From positions 149,034,858 through 149,098,857 of the forward strand of contig NC_067282.1 of assembly GCF_020740795.1 (NCBI RefSeq): a stretch of DNA of 64,000 nt. Reading direction: 5' to 3'. The translations under genes were made by a program, and so were the position numbers. Shown one piece after another: positions 51,960-64,000 of the stretch; position 1 is the stretch's first letter; each line of letters opens with the position of its first letter. The notes beneath the pieces are model-generated. The model was not told the DNA's origin, ran no database searches, and saw only the letters and a list, made by a program, of their open reading frames with translations. The stretch is from Apus apus. Its lineage: Eukaryota > Chordata > Aves > Apodiformes > Apodidae.

Positions 51960-52956
51960 CCTACATGCTACAACCTTTCTCTTACCTAACATTCTGGTCA
52001 CAAACTACCTGTCACCCTCAAATACTACAAGCTAACAGCAAGGTAGTACCATTTGCTGACATCAACTGAACTCTAGATTTGAGGGTCAGTTAATCCTTGA
52101 GAACCTTTGTTAGTTCCATCTTTGTCTGGGCATTCATCTGACTGGCCATTTTGAGAGAGTCACAAGTTGAACAACCAGTTTGAAATGCCTTAAAAGGTCA
52201 TTTAGCTGCTGATAACATCCATTCCTTCCAGTTCCCATTATAATTTCTGTGACTCTGTTTTTGTTGCTAGAAGGGTAGCTGGAAACAACTTCAGGCTCTC
52301 CTGCTTACTGAACAGCAATGCCTGCTCCACTGCTTGTCCACATACACCTTGTGAGATTATTCTGGGATGAGTCTCACATTACCTGTCCCAGAATGTGTTC
52401 AGAACCTCTCAGGTCACCCTGCTGGAAGGATCCACAGTAACCAACAAGCTTGGCCTCCTGCATAATGTAAGCCAAAGATTCCCAATGTGCAATGACTGTG
52501 CCCAGATGAACAACTTCAGCAGGAAATAAAGGCTCTCTTTCTAAAAGACATCCAAATCTTACTTGAAGAGTTCAGCTCATCTCTTGGTAAAGCTAATCTT
52601 TATCAAAGCTGTCAAACCTCTCAAAATGTGTGTCACTCACTTCCAGTTTTAATTCTGTCTAGCTTTGACTTCAAGCCACCAAGTCTTGATGCCTTTGTCA
52701 GCTAGATCCTGACATGCTTTCATCACGTATACGAAGACCAAAGATTTTTCTCTGGACAGATAGGTAATATTTTGAGGACACAAAATTAGAGAAGTGTGAG
52801 GTTGCTTTGGGGCTTCTTTATGAGGAATTCAGCTAGGTAGGTACAGTCAACTCCTCTGAAGCAAACCTACAACTGTCAGCAAATCAGTGACCTGGCTTAC
52901 TCCATCATAAAGGTACACAGAAAAACTCCCTTCCCTCCCTTTCCCTCTTCCCTCTG

Positions 52957-63982
<11,026 letters not shown>

Positions 63983-64000
63983 CTGCGCAGGATAAAAGGA
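63983..64000 (-). other. NUAK1: NUAK1 intron 2, 3' end only
   Basis: Eighteen bases ending in the acceptor CTGCGCAG. The rest of the intron and exons 1-2 are off the window. Confidence 0.85.

Larger units (their letters stand above)
50030..52956 (-). other. NUAK1: NUAK1 3' untranslated region (inferred extent)
   Basis: This is contiguous with the stop codon, with no recognisable coding sequence. The distal end is inferred from overlapping AATAAA signals at 50,047-50,057 and a U-rich stretch just beyond. A 2.9-kb UTR is plausible for this gene, which has a long 3'UTR in mammals. The last ~350 bases are very AT-rich and dense in short A/T runs. Contents include a miR-204/211 seed match (51,953-51,959), a triple 14-mer repeat (50,412-50,455) and a relic of an old amniote repeat (~50,715-50,755). 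Shorter isoforms cannot be excluded. Confidence 0.7.

Overview
The window is vertebrate, almost certainly avian, nuclear DNA. It is intron-bearing and gene-poor. It carries a retroviral solo LTR of the kind common in songbirds, worn CR1 (chicken repeat 1) LINE fragments, and several very old amniote interspersed repeats. A songbird is the best guess for the host, from the LTR type only.

Only one protein-coding gene can be supported. It is the 3' half of NUAK1 (ARK5, an LKB1-activated AMPK-related Ser/Thr kinase), on the minus strand from about 50.03 kb to the right edge. Five coding exons are visible (3 to 7 by the mammalian numbering). All splice sites are GT/AG and the phases join without a break. 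Together they encode 541 residues. If numbering is anchored on the activation-loop threonine (human T211), the protein would be 661 residues, the human length. Exons 1 and 2 (N-terminus, glycine-rich loop, ATP-binding lysine) lie beyond the right edge. The last exon runs into a 3'UTR of about 2.9 kb that ends at overlapping AATAAA hexamers near 50,050.

Positions 1 to about 50,000 form the intergenic flank downstream of NUAK1. I see no convincing exon, RNA gene or processed pseudogene there. Open frames are short and unconserved-looking, and the longest (18,802-19,635) is judged fortuitous. Recognisable content is: a minus-strand ERV solo LTR (22,032-23,055); CR1 relics near 18.4, 25.1, 38.8-39.1 and perhaps 48.3 kb; relics of an old amniote repeat whose hallmark is a palindromic core like CCATTGACTTCAATGG (near 7.4, 18.0, 26.2 and 31.4 kb, plus copies in the NUAK1 3'UTR and intron 4); microsatellites; and candidate cis-regulatory blocks.

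The most striking unexplained structure is a ~230-bp imperfect inverted repeat at 13,318-13,548. Its two arms share five long exact blocks, including a POU/octamer-like and a SOX-like motif. A CpG-rich block followed by an AT-rich, motif-dense block (34.85-35.76 kb) is the best enhancer or non-coding promoter candidate. No operon-like or defence-type novel system is present.
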